Below are positions 46,645-55,551 of a DNA stretch of 64,000 nucleotides, piece after piece. The stretch is taken from positions 1-64,000 of the forward strand of contig JAJFGV010000109.1 in assembly GCA_021775965.1 (NCBI GenBank). The letters run 5' to 3'. The position numbers were made by a program, and so were the translations under genes. The notes below the pieces were generated by a model that did not search any database, was not told the DNA's origin, and saw nothing but the letters and a program-made list of their open reading frames with translations. The DNA is from Alphaproteobacteria bacterium (GTDB lineage Bacteria; Pseudomonadota; Alphaproteobacteria; Micavibrionales; Micavibrionaceae). The number at the start of each line of letters is the position of its first letter. Position 1 is the stretch's first letter.

Positions 46645-48110
46645 CACTCACTTTTTTTCAGTCGCAGAGCGACAAAGCGGACATCGCCTTCGCGGTTGAT
46701 GAGTAGGAGAACGGAGCTGCGGCCGTTCTTTTCAGCTTTCGCGATGATCTCTTTGGCTTTTTCGGGGTCGGTGATTGGTTGCTGGTTGATCTCAACAATC
46801 ACATCGCCTTCGATCAGACCTTTTTTGGCGGCCTCAGACAGGTGCTTGACGGTGGTGATGACAACGCCGTTGACGTCTTTGGGGATGTCGTATTCTTCAC
46901 GCAAGGCGGCGCTCATCGTGCTGAGTTTGACGCCGGCGCTTTCAACTTCGGTGCCTTTGTCTGTGCTGCTGGGGCCGGTTGCGAGCAGGCCATCTTCTTC
47001 GGCTTTTTCAAGCTCGCCAATGACGACTTTGGTTTTCTTTTCTTTTCCATCGCGCCAATAGGTGACTTCGGCTTTTGAATCTATTTTCGTTTCAGCAACC
47101 GCGCGCGGCAATGTGCGCATTTCATCAATTTCCTTGCCGTTGAATTTGGTAATGATGTCGCCGGCTTCGATGCCTGCTTTTTCTGCCGGTCCGTCTTCGG
47201 TGACGCTGGCGATGAGCGCACCTTTGGTTTCCTTGAGGCCGAGGCTTTCGGCGATTTCATCGGTGACACTTTGAATGCGCACGCCGAGCCAGCCGCGCCG
47301 CGTCCGTCCGTACTCGATGATTTGGTCGATCACAGGTTTGGCAAGGTTGGATGGAATGGCAAAGCCGATACCGACCGAACCGCCCGATGGTGAGAAGATG
47401 GCCGTGTTAATGCCGATGACTTTGCCGTCGAGGTTAAACATAGGCCCGCCGGAATTGCCACGATTGATCGAAGCATCGGTTTGGATGTAATCATCGTAAG
47501 GTCCGGAATCAATGTCACGCTGGCGCGCGGAGACGATGCCCGCCGTTACTGTTCCGCCAAGTCCGAACGGGTTGCCGATCGCGACGATCCAGTCGCCGAC
47601 GCGCAGAGTTTCGCTGGGGCCGAACTCGACAGCCGTCAGTTTTTTATCGGTTACGATTTTAAGAACAGCCAGGTCGGTTTTTTCATCGCGGCCGATGATT
47701 TCTGCCGGGATAGATTCATCATCATGAAGAATCACACGCACTTCATCGGCGTCGCGGATGACGTGGTTGTTGGTGATGACATAGCCTTTTTCGGCATCAA
47801 TAATAAAACCGGAGCCAAGAGAAGCCGCCGGGGTCATCGGCATGCCGCCGCCGCGGCGCTCCATGAATTCCTCGAAGAAATCTTCGAATGGTGAGCCTTC
47901 GGGGAATTGCGGAAGCTCGGGGAAATCTTCTGGCGCTTCCATTTTTTGCGTGGAGGAAATATTGACCACAGCCGGGATCAGCACTTCAACCATGTCGGCG
48001 AAGCTGCCTGTCTGTGCGCCGGGCACGGGAAGCGGGGTTTTGGCCGTTGTTGTGATAGGGGTAAAAACAAGGCAAAAGGCTAAAATCAGTGATGCTGTTA
48101 TTAAGCGCAT
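46644..48110 (-). CDS. degP: DegP/DegQ-type periplasmic serine protease
   Basis: I use the ATG at 48110 (AGAGG 9 bases before); upstream in-frame starts extend a poor N-terminus. 488 residues: signal peptide (LITASLILAFCLVFTPITTTA), trypsin-like domain with His116, Asp146 and Ser220 (GNSGGPM), then two PDZ domains from ~280. It degrades or refolds misfolded envelope proteins. Its neighbours hflK, hflC and DUF2065 upstream are the usual alphaproteobacterial partners in membrane quality control. Confidence 0.95.
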   Translation of the reverse strand: MRLITASLILAFCLVFTPITTTAKTPLPVPGAQTGSFADMVEVLIPAVVNISSTQKMEAPEDFPELPQFPEGSPFEDFFEEFMERRGGGMPMTPAASLGSGFIIDAEKGYVITNNHVIRDADEVRVILHDDESIPAEIIGRDEKTDLAVLKIVTDKKLTAVEFGPSETLRVGDWIVAIGNPFGLGGTVTAGIVSARQRDIDSGPYDDYIQTDASINRGNSGGPMFNLDGKVIGINTAIFSPSGGSVGIGFAIPSNLAKPVIDQIIEYGRTRRGWLGVRIQSVTDEIAESLGLKETKGALIASVTEDGPAEKAGIEAGDIITKFNGKEIDEMRTLPRAVAETKIDSKAEVTYWRDGKEKKTKVVIGELEKAEEDGLLATGPSSTDKGTEVESAGVKLSTMSAALREEYDIPKDVNGVVITTVKHLSEAAKKGLIEGDVIVEINQQPITDPEKAKEIIAKAEKNGRSSVLLLINREGDVRFVALRLKKSE

Positions 48111-48144
48111 GTACATAATCCTCTTTAAATTATTGAGGGGTAAA

Positions 48145-48345
48145 CTACCAAGCCTGTAGCATCCACACAAGGCCAAAACCTGTGGCGGCCATCACAAAAC
48201 CAAACATTCGCAGTTTTTCGGATGGCAGGTGGACGGCCATGGCCATTATTTTGCGGACACTGTCCGGGAACAGGGCATATATAAGGCCTTCAATGACAAA
48301 GACCAGAGCAAAAGCGGTGAGGATGTAGAGCGTGAAATTTGTCAT
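48145..48345 (-). CDS. DUF2065-family small membrane protein
   Basis: A 66-residue protein with two membrane helices (LYILTAFALVFVIEGLIYALF and MFGFVMAATGFGLVWMLQA) and the FPDSVRKIM linker typical of DUF2065. Start at the ATG at 48345; a GTG four codons earlier is possible. The family is regularly found between hflC and degP, and may be a small partner of the HflKC-FtsH complex (inference from context). Confidence 0.85.
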   Translation of the reverse strand: MTNFTLYILTAFALVFVIEGLIYALFPDSVRKIMAMAVHLPSEKLRMFGFVMAATGFGLVWMLQAW

Positions 48346-48350
48346 TTTTT

Positions 48351-48481
48351 TAACCACAGATGGACACAGATAAAAATTGAAACACTAAGACCACTAAGAT
48401 CACTAAGTTTTTATATATAATTTCTTCTTAGTGTTCTTAGTGCGCTTAGTGTTTAAAATATTCGTGTTCATCCGTGATTTT
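48351..48481. repeat. Long imperfect palindrome between hflC and DUF2065
   Basis: AACACTAAGACCACTAAG pairs with CTTAGTG(C/T)... arms on the right, and the outer CACAGATGGACACAG pairs with TGTTCATCCGTG. The whole ~130 bp folds into one long hairpin with an AT-rich tip (TTTTTATATATAATTT). It belongs to a common type of bacterial intergenic repeat; no coding frame. Confidence 0.7.
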
Positions 48482-48498
48482 TTATAAGAATTATTGCT

Positions 48499-49458
48499 TT
48501 ATGGCTGGAAGTGGCGGAAAAATTCGCTGTCCGGGGACAGGATTAGCCGCGTTTCCGGATTGGCCATCGTCTTTTTATAAGCCTCCATTGAGCGAATGAA
48601 GGAGTAGAACTCTTTATCCTTGTTAAAGGCGGTGGCGTAGAGCTTAATGGCTGTCTTGTCGCCTTCCCCGCGTAGCCTTTGCGCATCGCGCTGCGCTTCG
48701 GCGATGAGGACCGTGCGCTCTTTTTCAGCTGTTGAGCGGATTTTGAGGGCCTGCTCTTCGCCCTTGGCGCGGGTTTCTGTGGCGCGCTCTTTGAGTTCTG
48801 ACTTCATCCGCTGCACGGTTGAGGTGCGCAGATCAGCCGTGAGGTCAGCGCGGACAATGCGCACATCGACGATTTCAATGCCGAGAGCATCTTGCTGTGT
48901 TTTGCGGTTCACGCGTTTACGGATTTCTGTCATGACGTTTGTACGTTCTTCGGAGAGCAGCTCTTTGAGCGTCGTGCGGCCCAATACGGCCTGTGTGGCG
49001 TCATTCAGAATTGTTTGAATGCGTGAATTTGCGCTGCTGATGCTGCGCAAAGTTTTCATGAATTGCAGCGGGTCCGTGATTTTATAGCGCGCAAACGTAT
49101 CGACGATGATGGGCTCCCCACTGACATTTTCAATCACAGGGCCGTCATCTGCTTTGTCTTCTTCTTCACCTTCTTTGTTTTCTGCGTCCTCAGGTTTTTT
49201 CTTTTTGCTCAGGCTTGAGCTGGCAATGTTGACCTGTTCCGGGCTGGGGTCAACGGAAAGAATGCGCCGATCAAAATACCGCACATCCTGAATGAAAGGC
49301 GTTTTTATATGCAGGCCGGGTCCGCGCGGCTCACCTTTGGGTTGCCCCAGTTGTAGAACAATGGCTTGTTCTGTTTGCTCAACTGTAAAGAAAGCCTGCG
49401 AGGCCAGGATCAGTCCAAAGGCTGCAACAGCAAGAATGGTAAGAAGAACTTTGTTCAT
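48499..49458 (-). CDS. hflC: FtsH protease modulator HflC
   Basis: Start at the ATG at 49458, one base after hflK ends. 319 residues: N-terminal membrane anchor (LLTILAVAAFGLILASQAFF), SPFH domain and C-terminal coiled coil. Oddity: residues ~79-110 form a Lys/Glu/Asp-rich insert (SLSKKKKPEDAENKEGEEED) within the SPFH domain, absent from standard HflC. With HflK it forms a cage around FtsH in the inner membrane (established). Confidence 0.94.
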   Translation of the reverse strand: MNKVLLTILAVAAFGLILASQAFFTVEQTEQAIVLQLGQPKGEPRGPGLHIKTPFIQDVRYFDRRILSVDPSPEQVNIASSSLSKKKKPEDAENKEGEEEDKADDGPVIENVSGEPIIVDTFARYKITDPLQFMKTLRSISSANSRIQTILNDATQAVLGRTTLKELLSEERTNVMTEIRKRVNRKTQQDALGIEIVDVRIVRADLTADLRTSTVQRMKSELKERATETRAKGEEQALKIRSTAEKERTVLIAEAQRDAQRLRGEGDKTAIKLYATAFNKDKEFYSFIRSMEAYKKTMANPETRLILSPDSEFFRHFQP

Positions 49459-49459
49459 T

Positions 49460-50575
49460 TTATTGCCCTGCCTTTTTCTGTCCGGCTTGTAATTCATTCA
49501 GTGGCAAATAAGGGACAACGCCCTGTTGGTTTTCACCGCCGAGAATAATTTTTTGCGCATTGCCGAGAACATCTTCCATGGTTTCAATGAAAATGCGCTC
49601 TCTGGTAACATCTTTGCCGCTTAAATAGGCTTCGTAAACCGAGTTAAAACGATCGGCGTCACCATTGGCTTTGGCGACTTGTGATTGTTTGTAAGCTTGT
49701 GCCTGCTGCATCATTTTGATGGCTTGCCCGCGGGCTTTCGGGATGATGTCATTGCGGTATTGATTGGCGCGGTTCTGGACGTCCTCGGCATCTTGCTTGG
49801 CGGATTGCACATCCTGGAAGGCGTTTTGTACTTCCGGATGCACCTGCGCATTTTTCATGGCGACCTGGGTAATATTCACGCCGGATTTATATTCATCCAG
49901 ATTTTGTTGAATAATCGCTTTGGCGCGGTCCACGACTTCCTTGCGGCGATTGGTGATAATCGGGAATAGTTCCATTTGTCCGGCGACTTCGCGGATGGCA
50001 CTTTCCGCAACTTTTTTGATGGTGTTTTCCTGACCACGGATTTCAAACAGATATTCCTCGGCAGCTTTAATGTTCCAGTGAATTTCCAGATCCAGATCAA
50101 CGATATTACGGTCCGAGGTCAGCATCAGACTTTCTTCGGGGATGTCTTGTCTCTGGCTGGAGCCGGTGCGGGATGTTCGTTCCACAAAGCCGATCGACAT
50201 TTTGCGGATTTCTTCAACATTGATGATGGTCGCTGTTTCGATGGGGCTGGGCAGGCGGTAGCCGATACCGGGCTCTGCCTGGGTCCGTGACCAGGCGCCA
50301 AAACGTTGGATAACGGCATGTTCCCCCGGGTTTACGATATAAATGCCGCTGGCAGCCCATAGGAGTAAAACCGCCAGAAAGACGAGGGCGAGGACTTTGC
50401 CGCTGCCGAAATTGCCGGGCATGATATCGCGGAAGTTTTCCTGCGCTTTACGCAGCATTTCATCAAGATCGGGGGGTTCCTGCCCGCCGCCGGAGCCGTT
50501 CCATGGGCCGCGGCCACCGTCATCGTTGCCGGGTGCGCCCCAGGGGTTTTTCTTTGATTTGTCGTCGCGTCCCAT
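49460..50575 (-). CDS. hflK: FtsH protease modulator HflK
   Basis: The 371-residue protein has a Gly/Pro-rich cytosolic N-terminus (WGAPGNDDGGRGPWNGSGGG), one membrane helix (~60-80), SPFH domain (IYIVNPGEHAVIQRFGAW) and a coiled coil. It partners HflC; the two genes are adjacent with a one-base gap. Divergent from mrp with ~90 bases between. Confidence 0.95.
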   Translation of the reverse strand: MGRDDKSKKNPWGAPGNDDGGRGPWNGSGGGQEPPDLDEMLRKAQENFRDIMPGNFGSGKVLALVFLAVLLLWAASGIYIVNPGEHAVIQRFGAWSRTQAEPGIGYRLPSPIETATIINVEEIRKMSIGFVERTSRTGSSQRQDIPEESLMLTSDRNIVDLDLEIHWNIKAAEEYLFEIRGQENTIKKVAESAIREVAGQMELFPIITNRRKEVVDRAKAIIQQNLDEYKSGVNITQVAMKNAQVHPEVQNAFQDVQSAKQDAEDVQNRANQYRNDIIPKARGQAIKMMQQAQAYKQSQVAKANGDADRFNSVYEAYLSGKDVTRERIFIETMEDVLGNAQKIILGGENQQGVVPYLPLNELQAGQKKAGQ

Positions 50576-50668
50576 TGATTATGTTTTCTTTCGGCTTTGC
50601 AGTTGATTCTGAAAGGAGATATAACAATATTGATTTCGTAAGGGAAAGCAAGGACTGAAGGCGATTTT

Positions 50669-51739
50669 ATGAGTGCTTTAACGCAAGACAAAATTCTGGA
50701 AACGCTTGGCGGGGTGGTCGATCCCGATGGTGGTGATATCGTCAGCCGTCATATGGTGTCGGGCGTGCAGGTCAATGACAATGGTGAGGTACTGTTTATG
50801 ATCGAGGTTGATCCGCAGCGCGGGCCGAAACTCGAGCCGCTTCGTCAGGAGGCCGAGCGTGCTGTACGTGCGTTGCCGGGCGTGACGAAAGTAACGGCGG
50901 TTTTAACAGCGCAGAAGAAACAGAAGAAAGCTGCCGTCAACGATCCGCATGGCATGGAGAAGAACCCGAAACTTGATTTACCGATCCGTCATATTATCGC
51001 GGTGGCCTCTGGCAAGGGGGGTGTTGGTAAGTCAACTGTCGCCGCGAATTTAGCGATTTCATTGGCCAAGGATGGCCAAAATACCGGCCAAAGAATTGGG
51101 CTTCTCGATGCTGATATTTATGGTCCGTCCGTGCCGAAGCTTTTGGGTGTCGAAGGACAAAAGCCGGAGCAGGTTGATGGAAAACTTATCCCGCTTACTG
51201 CTCAGGGCGTACGCATTATGTCCATCGGATTTATGATTGAGAACGAAGCGCCGCTGGTCTGGCGCGGGCCGATGGTGCAGACGGCAATCTATCAGATGTT
51301 GCGCGATGTGGCTTGGGCCGAAAAAAATGAAAAGGGTGAAGAGGATCCGTTGGATATTTTGGTGGTTGATATGCCGCCGGGCACGGGTGATGCGCAGTTA
51401 ACGCTGGCCCAGAAAGTGCCGGTGACAGGGGCGGTTATTGTTTCAACGCCGCAGGATATTGCCCTTATTGATGCGCGCAAGGCGGTGGCAATGTTTGAAA
51501 AGGTGAATGTGCCTGTGCTTGGGATTATTGAGAATATGAGCACGTATCAGTGTTCTAATTGTGGCCATGAAGACCATATCTTCGGTCATGGCGGGGCAAA
51601 GCTTGAGGCCGAGAAGCTTGGTGTGCCGTTCTTGGGTGATATCCCGCTGCGGGCTGATATTCGCGCTAAATCAGATGCGGGCGAGCCTTTTGGGATGGAT
51701 GAGGCGATTGCCGAGAAGATTATTTCCGCTCTAGCGTGA
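50669..51739 (+). CDS. mrp: Mrp/ApbC-type Fe-S cluster carrier ATPase
   Basis: The 356-residue protein has an N-terminal MIP18-like domain (DKILETLGGVVDPDGGDIVS) and a ParA/MinD-type ATPase with deviant Walker A GKGGVGKST, then DADIYGPSVPKLLG and VVDMPPGTGDAQLTL. The CSNCGHEDHIFG motif near 290 has the CxxC for a bridging [4Fe-4S] cluster. It moves Fe-S clusters to apoproteins. Divergent from hflK and convergent with folA. Confidence 0.95.
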   Translation: MSALTQDKILETLGGVVDPDGGDIVSRHMVSGVQVNDNGEVLFMIEVDPQRGPKLEPLRQEAERAVRALPGVTKVTAVLTAQKKQKKAAVNDPHGMEKNPKLDLPIRHIIAVASGKGGVGKSTVAANLAISLAKDGQNTGQRIGLLDADIYGPSVPKLLGVEGQKPEQVDGKLIPLTAQGVRIMSIGFMIENEAPLVWRGPMVQTAIYQMLRDVAWAEKNEKGEEDPLDILVVDMPPGTGDAQLTLAQKVPVTGAVIVSTPQDIALIDARKAVAMFEKVNVPVLGIIENMSTYQCSNCGHEDHIFGHGGAKLEAEKLGVPFLGDIPLRADIRAKSDAGEPFGMDEAIAEKIISALA

Positions 51740-51780
51740 AGAAAGTATTTTAGATGATGTGGTTAAAGAGCTTATATGTT

Positions 51781-52353
51781 CTATGAAGCTCTAGGCAGCT
51801 CAGTCTTTTCCAATACTTCAAAGATGCATTCAACCTGTCTCTCAGTGAATTTTTCTTCAAGAAACTTTGTTTCAGAGCTAACTGGTTTCAGATGAGTTGG
51901 TATCCATTCATCTTTTAGCCATGCATTTGCTTTTTTAAAAGCACCCTTTTTTCCAGTTGTTTCTCCATCAATCCTTGTTAAATAAACTCTTTCAGCGAGT
52001 GGCAAGGCTTGTTTAAAAAGTTCACTTCCCCCAATAACAAATAGCTCATTAGCGTTAGTTTCGATAGCAACCCTTTTAGCTTCTTCAATAGCCTCCTCTA
52101 AGCTGAGACAAGAAATTGCATCTTTGTAGTTACGTTCAGAGCGGCTAACTACAATATTTGTGCGTTGCTCAAGGGGAGCACCGAATTCGTTGATAATAGA
52201 TTCAAAGGTTTTTCTGCCCATGATCACGGGTTTATTCTTAGTTTGGTTTTTGAAATATTTTAATTCTTCTGGGATACGCCAAGGTAGCCCATCAGAGCAA
52301 CCAATACCCTGATCTTTGGCTCTAGCAACAATTATTGAGATGTGAGGTTCCAT
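51781..52353 (-). CDS. folA: Dihydrofolate reductase, AT-rich copy
   Basis: The 190-residue protein has the DHFR signature: IIVARAKDQGIGCSDGLPWRIPEELKYFK, IMGRKTFESI, NIVVSRS, and ELFVIGGSELFKQALPLAERVYLTRI. It reduces dihydrofolate made by ThyA. Longer than E. coli FolA (159). Base and codon use is far more AT-rich than mrp, folB and thyA around it, suggesting replacement by transfer while keeping the usual place next to thyA and hflK. Its promoter leaves a leader of only about 5 bases. Confidence 0.9.
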   Translation of the reverse strand: MEPHISIIVARAKDQGIGCSDGLPWRIPEELKYFKNQTKNKPVIMGRKTFESIINEFGAPLEQRTNIVVSRSERNYKDAISCLSLEEAIEEAKRVAIETNANELFVIGGSELFKQALPLAERVYLTRIDGETTGKKGAFKKANAWLKDEWIPTHLKPVSSETKFLEEKFTERQVECIFEVLEKTELPRAS

Positions 52354-52364
52354 GGATATATTCT

Positions 52365-52392
52365 ATTATAGAAAAGAAAAATTTAAAAGCAA
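52365..52392 (-). promoter_or_regulatory. folA promoter giving a near-leaderless transcript
   Basis: On the minus strand TTGCTT (52392-52387), 16-base spacer, TATAAT (52370-52365). The ATG at 52353 lies 12 bases past the -10 box, so the transcript would start ~5 bases before it, and no ribosome site fits. The box is exact. Confidence 0.55.
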
Positions 52393-52553
52393 TTTAAGAT
52401 TCGATATATTCTATTTTGAAGATTGTACAAGAGTAGTACAAGAGGTACACCTGTGCAGGAACATAGGTTTTCAACAACAATATACACAAAAAATGGGTGT
52501 TTATCCACTGCTAGTCGCAGAGATTAACAGCTTATATGGCTTTGGAGCTAATC

Positions 52554-52937
52554 ATGGAAAAAGACAGCCACATTAAACTTGTCCTGAAAGAGATGCGCGT
52601 GAATTTGCGCATCGGTTTGCTGCCGGGTGAAAAGGGCGCGGCGCAGCCGGTTGTGGTCAATGCTGCGCTTTATACCAAAGCCGGTGATTATCTTAAGGAT
52701 GTTAATGCCGATAGCATTATTAATTACGCGCCGATGTTTGAAATAGTCCGAGGCTGGCAGGAGCGCGAGCATACGGAGCTTATTGAAAGCTATATCAATG
52801 AATTTCTGGATGTGAGTTTTAAAGACCCGCGTATTGAAGCGTGCCGCGTGTCGATTTTGAAAGCCGAGATTTGCGAAGAGGCGGAAGGTGTTGGTGTTGA
52901 GGTGTTTATGAAGCGCGAAGACTGGCAGAAAAGTTAA
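52554..52937 (+). CDS. folB: Dihydroneopterin-aldolase-like protein
   Basis: From the ATG at 52554 (GGAG 6 bases before) the protein has 127 residues. It fits Fol[64 protein letters not shown] (with the conserved Glu), and [21 protein letters not shown]. It would make hydroxymethyldihydropterin for folate. It is convergent with thyA with a 4-base overlap. The catalytic Lys position cannot be confirmed by eye, so the call is moderate. Confidence 0.75.
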   Translation: MEKDSHIKLVLKEMRVNLRIGLLPGEKGAAQPVVVNAALYTKAGDYLKDVNADSIINYAPMFEIVRGWQEREHTELIESYINEFLDVSFKDPRIEACRVSILKAEICEEAEGVGVEVFMKREDWQKS

Positions 52938-53728
52938 ACCGCGACCTTGCCCTTGATGTGGGGGTGGGCTTCGTAGCCGACCAGTTCGAAATCCTCGAAT
53001 TTGAAATCAAAGATATTGGTGACGTGCGGGTTTATGTGCATTTCGGGCAGCTTTTTGGGTTCGCGGGAAAGCTGGAGTTCCACCTGTTCGAGATGGTTGG
53101 AATATAAATGCGCATCGCCCAATGTATGGATGAATTCACCGGGCTGCAGACCTGTGACCTGCGCCACCATCATGGTGAGTAAAGCGTAAGAGGCGATGTT
53201 AAACGGCACGCCCAAAAATATGTCGGCGCTGCGCTGATACAGCTGGCAGGATAATTTGCCATCTGCGACATAGAACTGGAAGAAGCAATGGCAGGGCGGC
53301 AGCGCCATCTTGCCGATCTCACCAACATTCCAGGAACAGACAATCATGCGGCGGTCATCGGGGTTGGATTTGATGCGCTCTATGACGTTTGAAATCTGAT
53401 CGATTTTGTGTCCGTCAGCACTGGGCCATGACCGCCATTGATGACCGTAGACCGGGCCGAGATTACCGTCCTCATCAGCCCATTCATCCCAGATGCGCAC
53501 GCCGTTTTCTTTTAAGTACGCGATGTTGGTGTCGCCGGTCAGGAACCAGAGCAGCTCATGCACAATGGATTTCAGATGGCACTTTTTGGTGGTGACCATC
53601 GGAAAGCCTTCGGCCAGATCAAAGCGCATTTGATGGCCGAACACGCTGAGCGTGCCCGTGCCGGTGCGGTCTTCTTTCTTTGTGCCGTGGTCGCGCACAT
53701 GGCGCATGAGGTCTAAATACTGTTTCAT
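52934..53728 (-). CDS. thyA: Thymidylate synthase
   Basis: The 264-residue protein is of the E. coli length. RRMIVCSWN and catalytic Cys146 in PPCHCFFQF, with [17 protein letters not shown] and the folate/nucleotide segments [19 protein letters not shown] and [12 protein letters not shown]. It methylates dUMP to dTMP using methylene-THF, producing dihydrofolate for folA. Divergent from the tmRNA gene. Confidence 0.97.
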   Translation of the reverse strand: MKQYLDLMRHVRDHGTKKEDRTGTGTLSVFGHQMRFDLAEGFPMVTTKKCHLKSIVHELLWFLTGDTNIAYLKENGVRIWDEWADEDGNLGPVYGHQWRSWPSADGHKIDQISNVIERIKSNPDDRRMIVCSWNVGEIGKMALPPCHCFFQFYVADGKLSCQLYQRSADIFLGVPFNIASYALLTMMVAQVTGLQPGEFIHTLGDAHLYSNHLEQVELQLSREPKKLPEMHINPHVTNIFDFKFEDFELVGYEAHPHIKGKVAV

Positions 53729-53837
53729 GGTGGCTATAATATGGGTGATTCACCTTCAAATATGAAGGTTTGCGTGTGAAATTGCCCACAAGAAGGGCAA
53801 AATATTTGAAAATTAAGGATTTTACTCTATAATTAGA

Positions 53838-54200
53838 GGTGCCGGCTTGTCCGGCTATGACGCTAAACGTTTGACGGAATAAGCGTTGTGGACCCGGGGG
53901 CAGTACCCGGCGGCTCCACCATTTAAGATCTGGAACCGAAGTGTTCTTAGAGTATGGGGCCGAAACAGGATCGACACACGTGGTAAAGGTTATAACTTGC
54001 GTTCGGCATTGTATCCGCCGTTATCGGGCTATTTTGATAGTTGCAAATGACAACTCTCAGTTCGTAGCATCCAATGACAACTCTGTTGTTGATGGAGAAG
54101 GTCGCATCGCTGCCTAATTTGGCAGTAGCGACAGCTACAAATTAATTCCTCGCCCTTAACCCGGTGAGGTGGGGCCCGCGGCGAGCCTCGCAACAGAATC
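53838..54200 (+). ncRNA. ssrA: Two-piece (permuted) tmRNA
   Basis: The acceptor piece comes first and ends at 53921 with an encoded CCACCA. The coding piece starts at 53956 (GGGGCCGAAACAGGATCGAC). GGGGCCG pairs with CGGCTCC as the 7-bp acceptor stem. The spacer 53922-53955 is removed in the mature form. T-stem CCGGG/CCCGG closes a GGCAGTA loop. The resume frame starts at GCA 54043 after TAGTT and ends at TAA 54115-54117, giving a 24-residue tag that starts ANDNS and ends GRIAA. AATGACAACTCT occurs twice, 27 bases apart, so the tag contains a 9-residue duplication. The outer ends are approximate. It tags stalled nascent chains for ClpXP. Confidence 0.92.
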
Positions 54201-54275
54201 GCCGCATTTTCTAAATGCGAACAACGCTACGCGTTGCTTCGCGGGCGCCTCGCAACAGAAGCCGCCCACTTTCTT
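54187..54275. repeat. Short repeats and hairpins after ssrA
   Basis: GCCTCGCAACAGAA occurs near 54185 and near 54246. GCATTT-TCT-AAATGC and GCGAACAACGC/GCGTTGCTTCGC form hairpins between them. A T-rich tract follows (CTTTCTTTTTT). This may end the ssrA transcript. Confidence 0.45.
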
Positions 54276-54359
54276 TTTTACTTTTATGTTTTTCCAAGTC
54301 TTGTACTTTTTCTTTTGTGGGGGCATGGTGCTATCAGCATCACCATAAGGAGAAATCTC

Positions 54360-54734
54360 ATGAGAATTTTATTTATCGCTGCGTTGTTCACATTGTTGAT
54401 GGTTCCGGTTTCGGCGCAGGCCTGCAAAGATGTGCAGACCACAAGCAAAATGTGTTTGCATGATCCTTATTGTGACCCGAAGCTGGACAGCGGATCTGTG
54501 GTGCGGCCGACCTATGATAATGGTCGGGCATTTTGCAATGAAGAAACGCATACATTGGTGAAAGTCAGCTCCGTTGATAATGCCTGCGAGACGGCCAAGG
54601 GTTTGCGCCAGCCGTTGAATTGTGCGCTGGGCTGCACGCCCGGTAATATCAGTGAAAATTCAACGACTGATGCCAAATGTTGCAGCATTGTTTCCGAGCG
54701 AGTATGCAAAGCGGCGCCCATCGGTGGGGATTAA
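54360..54734 (+). CDS. Small secreted cysteine-rich protein
   Basis: Start at the ATG at 54360 with AAGGAG 7 bases before. 124 residues: signal peptide (ILFIAALFTLLMVPVSAQA), then a mature part with ten cysteines (including KCCS), likely disulfide-bonded in the periplasm or outside. No family recognised. Just downstream of ssrA, and 12 bases before the next gene in the same direction. Confidence 0.65.
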   Translation: MRILFIAALFTLLMVPVSAQACKDVQTTSKMCLHDPYCDPKLDSGSVVRPTYDNGRAFCNEETHTLVKVSSVDNACETAKGLRQPLNCALGCTPGNISENSTTDAKCCSIVSERVCKAAPIGGD

Positions 54735-54746
54735 ACTGGTACGCTG

Positions 54747-55424
54747 ATGAATGTGTCTGCATTCCAAACTCCACTTGTTTTAAGCGGCTTTTGTTATTTA
54801 AGTGGCATGGCGATGTTTTTGGCCGTGTTGTTTTGGCAGTGGCGGCTTTATAGCGGTGAGGGGAGTATAGGCGCGCTCGGAAGAACCGTGAATATGTGGT
54901 TGTTGCGGATATTGGTGGCGGTGACGCTGGGATCGCTGGTTTTTATGGTGATACAAAAGCCGGATAATCCGGTGGCGTTTATTCCCGAACTTTCTCTACT
55001 CTTTTTGATAGCGGCGCTTTATTCAATGGCGCGTGCCGATAAAAGTTTGGCGCGTGTTTTAAAAGATCTGCCGCTTGAGCTGTTTAAAGTGATTGGTGTT
55101 GCCATTGCCTGTCTTGCGGGGTGGGCATTATCGCTGGGGCTTGGCTGGCTGGTTTTTACGCTTGTTGCAAAACTGCCGGGCAATCCTGACGCTCTGGCTG
55201 TTGTTGTCATCGGTCTGTTGTGGAATGCGCCGTTGGTGCTGCTGTATCGCGGCATACAGACGAAATCAAAGAATGTTCCGGACGGGATGAAGTTTTACAA
55301 GCTGCTATGGCCGGTGCTGGCGGCTTATTTGCTAATCATGTTGCCGGAGTTTATCGAGTTGGTGGCCAATGCGCCGAAAATTCAGCAGATGATGCAAGCG
55401 GGCCCGCCGTTACAGCGCGTTTAA
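54747..55424 (+). CDS. Multi-pass membrane protein, function unknown
   Basis: The 225-residue protein has about five to six membrane helices (LSGFCYLSGMAMFLAVLFW, LLRILVAVTLGSLVFMVI, LLFLIAALYSMA, VIGVAIACLAGWALSLGLGW ...) and no charged motif suggesting catalysis. No family recognised. Follows the cysteine-rich secreted protein in the same direction. Confidence 0.6.
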   Translation: MNVSAFQTPLVLSGFCYLSGMAMFLAVLFWQWRLYSGEGSIGALGRTVNMWLLRILVAVTLGSLVFMVIQKPDNPVAFIPELSLLFLIAALYSMARADKSLARVLKDLPLELFKVIGVAIACLAGWALSLGLGWLVFTLVAKLPGNPDALAVVVIGLLWNAPLVLLYRGIQTKSKNVPDGMKFYKLLWPVLAAYLLIMLPEFIELVANAPKIQQMMQAGPPLQRV

Positions 55425-55551
55425 CAGCCTTTTCCACAGTATAGTGAAGACGAAGGGCCGCAAGGCTGGATTTGTTGTCCGGAAATATGTCATTGATATT
55501 AGGTGGATGTCCCACTTGATTTTCTTACCTCTTATCTGCCAAACATAATAG

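Noticed and set aside
52352-52576. 74-codon plus-strand frame before folB
   Set aside because: It overlaps the folA promoter and has no ribosome site; the AT-rich frame looks random.
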